From: an uncultured Clostridia bacterium | GTDB lineage: Bacteria; Bacillota; Clostridia; Oscillospirales; Butyricicoccaceae | Length of the DNA stretch: 6,798 nucleotides | Assembly: GCA_947856675.1 (NCBI GenBank) | Contig: CANUCM010000022.1 | Span: forward strand, 1 to 6,798 | Reading direction: 5' to 3' | Part shown: positions 5,349-6,798 of the stretch, in pieces | Numbering within the stretch: the stretch's first letter is position 1 | Layout of the letters: each line of letters starts with the position of its first letter | The notes under the pieces: generated by a model | Seen by the model: the letters and a program-made list of their open reading frames with translations, nothing else | What the model was told of the DNA's origin: nothing | Database searches by the model: none | Made by a program: the position numbers and the translations under genes

Positions 5349-6041
5349 ATGCTGCGCATCGAGCCTTTGGGCGACGGCGCGCTGAGCGTTGTGCTGGGCG
5401 AGCACATCGGCCAGGACGTTTCGGCGCGCGTTGCCCGCCTGTTTGACCTTTTGAGCAAGGCCCCGCCCGAGGGGCTTTTGGAGCTGACGCCGACCTACTG
5501 CGCGCTGTGCGTGCAGTACGACGTGCAGCGCACCTCGGGCGCGCGCCTTTCGGAGCACATCCTCGCGCTTGAGGGGCAGCTTTCCGGCGCGGGCGCGCAG
5601 CTTTCCGGCCCGGTGGTCGACATCCCCGTGCTGTACGGGGGGGTGCAGGGGCCGGATCTCGCCTTTGTGGCGCAAAACGCCGGCATGAGCGAGCAGGAGG
5701 TCATCGCCGCGCACGCTTTGCCGCTGTATCCTGTGTACATGCTGGGCTTTACGCCGGGGTTTCCGTACCTCGGCGGCATGGACAAGCGGCTGAGCGCGCC
5801 GCGGCTTGAAACGCCGCGCGTGCGCATCCCGGCGGGCAGCGTCGGCATTGCCGGCGCGCAGACGGGCATTTACTCCGTCGCCTCGCCGGGCGGCTGGCGC
5901 ATCATCGGGCGCACGCCGCTTGCGCTGTTTGACCCCGCGCGGGCCGAGCCGTTTCTTTTGTCGGCGGGGGACCGGGTGCGCTTTGTGCCGATAGACCGCG
6001 AGCAGTACCTCGCGCTGAAAGGGGATGACGAGCCGTGCTGA
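5349..6041 (+). CDS. pxpB: 5-oxoprolinase subunit B (KipI family)
   Basis: This 230-residue cytoplasmic protein is the B subunit of the PxpABC 5-oxoprolinase. The N-terminal part (about 1-75) begins RIEPLGDGALSVVLG, as in the family. The C-terminal cyclophilin-like domain carries VDIPVLYGG (90-98), GPDL (101-104), MLGFTPGFPYLGGMD (131-145), PRVRIPAGSVGIAGAQTGIY (156-175), SPGGWRIIGRTP (179-190), LFDP (193-196) and GDRVRFVPI (207-215). The start is one base after the pxpA stop with GAGGTGG upstream, and the 3' end overlaps pxpC by 7 bp, so all three are probably translationally coupled. A 7-residue near-duplication (QLSG-AGA-QLSG, 77-87) sits in the linker between domains. Bacillus KipI also inhibits the sporulation kinase KinA; nothing here shows that role. 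The PxpB assignment rests on motifs and gene order. Confidence 0.95.
   Translation: MLRIEPLGDGALSVVLGEHIGQDVSARVARLFDLLSKAPPEGLLELTPTYCALCVQYDVQRTSGARLSEHILALEGQLSGAGAQLSGPVVDIPVLYGGVQGPDLAFVAQNAGMSEQEVIAAHALPLYPVYMLGFTPGFPYLGGMDKRLSAPRLETPRVRIPAGSVGIAGAQTGIYSVASPGGWRIIGRTPLALFDPARAEPFLLSAGDRVRFVPIDREQYLALKGDDEPC
5576..5609 (+). repeat. 13-bp direct repeat with 21-bp period inside pxpB
   Basis: GCAGCTTTCCGGC occurs at 5576-5588 and again at 5597-5609. The 21-bp period keeps frame and encodes QLSG twice, seven residues apart, in the linker between the two PxpB domains. It looks like a short tandem duplication that changed linker length without breaking the gene. Confidence 0.7.
6018..6024 (+). 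promoter_or_regulatory. Ribosome binding site deciding the pxpC GTG start
   Basis: AAAGGGG lies 10 nt before the GTG at 6035, inside the 3' end of pxpB. The nearby ATG at 6025 is in another frame. Confidence 0.6.
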
Positions 6042-6798
6042 CCGTTTTGACCCCCGGGGCCTTTACCACCGTGCAGGACGCCGGGCGCTACGGCTACCAG
6101 CGCTTCGGCGTGCCGGTGTGCGGCGCGATGGACATGCAGGCGCTGGCCCTCGCCAACCTTCTCGCGGGCAACGAGCCGGGCGAAGCGGCGCTCGAGCTGA
6201 CGGGCGCGGGCTGCGCCGTGCGCTTTGAAAGCCCCAACATTTTTGCGCTCTCCGGCGCGGACTTTTCGCCGCGCCTTTCGGGAAAAAGCATTGAAACGGG
6301 GCGCGCCGTGCTGGCGCAAAAGGGCGATATTCTGGAGCTGGGCTTTGCAAAGGGCGGCTTCCGCGGCATTCTGGCCGTGGCGGGCGGCTTTGACATAGAA
6401 CCCGTCATGGGCAGCCGTTCGACCTGCCTCAAGGGGGGCTTCGGCGGGCTTGAGGGCCGCGCGCTGCGCGCGGGCGACCGCCTGCCCTTCCGCGAGCCGC
6501 AGCTGTGGCTGCCCAATCTCCCCGAGCGCACCGCCCCGCGCGGCGAGCCCCCCGGCCTGCCGCTGCGCATTGTGCTCGGCCCGCAGCTTGAGCGCTTTTC
6601 CGAGCGCGGCGTGCGCAGCTTTCTCGCGGGCGAGTACACCGTGACGCCCAAAAGCGACCGCATGGGCTGCCGCCTTGAGGGCCCGGCCATCGAATACGCC
6701 CCCGGCTGCGACGGCAACATCATTTCCGACGGCATCGTCCGCGGCTCGGTGCAGGTGCCCTCCGGGCAGCCCATCGTCATGATGTCCGACTGCCAGAC
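6035..6798 (+). CDS. pxpC: 5-oxoprolinase subunit C (KipA family), cut by right edge
   Basis: This is the C subunit of 5-oxoprolinase, related to biotin-dependent urea/allophanate carboxyltransferase-like (AHS2) domains. The first 254 residues are present, and family members are about 300-340 long. Motifs are TVQDAGRYGYQRFGVPVCGA (12-31), LSGADF (72-77), ILAVAGGFD (112-120), VMGSRSTCLKGGFGG (124-138), SDRMGCRLEGP (207-217), and SDGIVRGSVQVPSG (231-244) followed by MMSDCQ at the edge, where relatives continue into a TTGGYP motif. I chose GTG at 6035 because it gives the family N-terminus (VLTVLTPGAFTTVQD) and has AAAGGGG upstream. It overlaps the pxpB stop by 7 bp, implying coupled translation. 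The gene is truncated by the window, with no internal stop or frameshift seen. Confidence 0.94.
   Translation, partial: MLTVLTPGAFTTVQDAGRYGYQRFGVPVCGAMDMQALALANLLAGNEPGEAALELTGAGCAVRFESPNIFALSGADFSPRLSGKSIETGRAVLAQKGDILELGFAKGGFRGILAVAGGFDIEPVMGSRSTCLKGGFGGLEGRALRAGDRLPFREPQLWLPNLPERTAPRGEPPGLPLRIVLGPQLERFSERGVRSFLAGEYTVTPKSDRMGCRLEGPAIEYAPGCDGNIISDGIVRGSVQVPSGQPIVMMSDCQ

Noticed and set aside
3425..5458. A 677-codon open frame on the minus strand.
   Set aside because: It lies antisense to four well-recognised genes (DUF4392, DUF1445, pxpA and pxpB). Its translation is rich in Arg, His, Ala and Gly with no family resemblance, which is typical of a shadow frame in GC-rich DNA.

Overview
The window is GC-rich chromosomal DNA. 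All seven genes are tightly packed, most have strong AGGAGG-type ribosome binding sites, and the two visible promoters match the sigma-A/sigma-70 consensus closely. The gene families (a clostridial-type LolD/FtsX ABC exporter, a MepA-like MATE transporter, a DUF4392 protein, and YcsI- and Pxp-type proteins), the purine-rich ribosome binding sites and the mix of GTG, TTG and ATG starts suggest a GC-rich Firmicute, perhaps a gut Clostridia lineage such as Oscillospirales. This placement is an inference; the window contains no rRNA or taxonomic marker.

Layout. On the left, a minus-strand operon (1326 down to 1 and beyond) encodes an ABC exporter: an ATPase (622-1326) followed by an FtsX/MacB-type permease whose N-terminal 207 residues are present (1-622). 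The permease most likely starts at a GTG that overlaps the ATPase stop codon by one base. A 177-bp divergent intergenic region (1327-1503) carries two back-to-back promoters, each with a 17-bp spacer.

To the right, one plus-strand transcription unit runs from 1504 off the window end. It encodes a MATE-family transporter, a DUF4392 protein (like the C-terminal half of animal D-glutamate cyclase), a DUF1445/YcsI protein (like its N-terminal half), and PxpA, PxpB and PxpC, the three subunits of ATP-dependent 5-oxoprolinase. PxpC is cut by the window edge. Gaps between these genes are 14, 23, 27 and 1 bp, then a 7-bp overlap.

How they may work together. In animals, D-glutamate cyclase (DUF1445-DUF4392 in one chain) interconverts D-glutamate and 5-oxo-D-proline. 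PxpABC opens 5-oxoproline to glutamate with ATP. Here the two halves are separate adjacent genes directly upstream of pxpABC, so the operon reads as a candidate route for D-glutamate and 5-oxoproline catabolism or repair, with a MATE transporter as its first gene. The activity of the split pair and the handling of D versus L stereochemistry are the open and most interesting questions. I saw no mobile element, CRISPR array, tRNA or rRNA gene, or convincing terminator. No gene-free stretch exceeds 300 bp.
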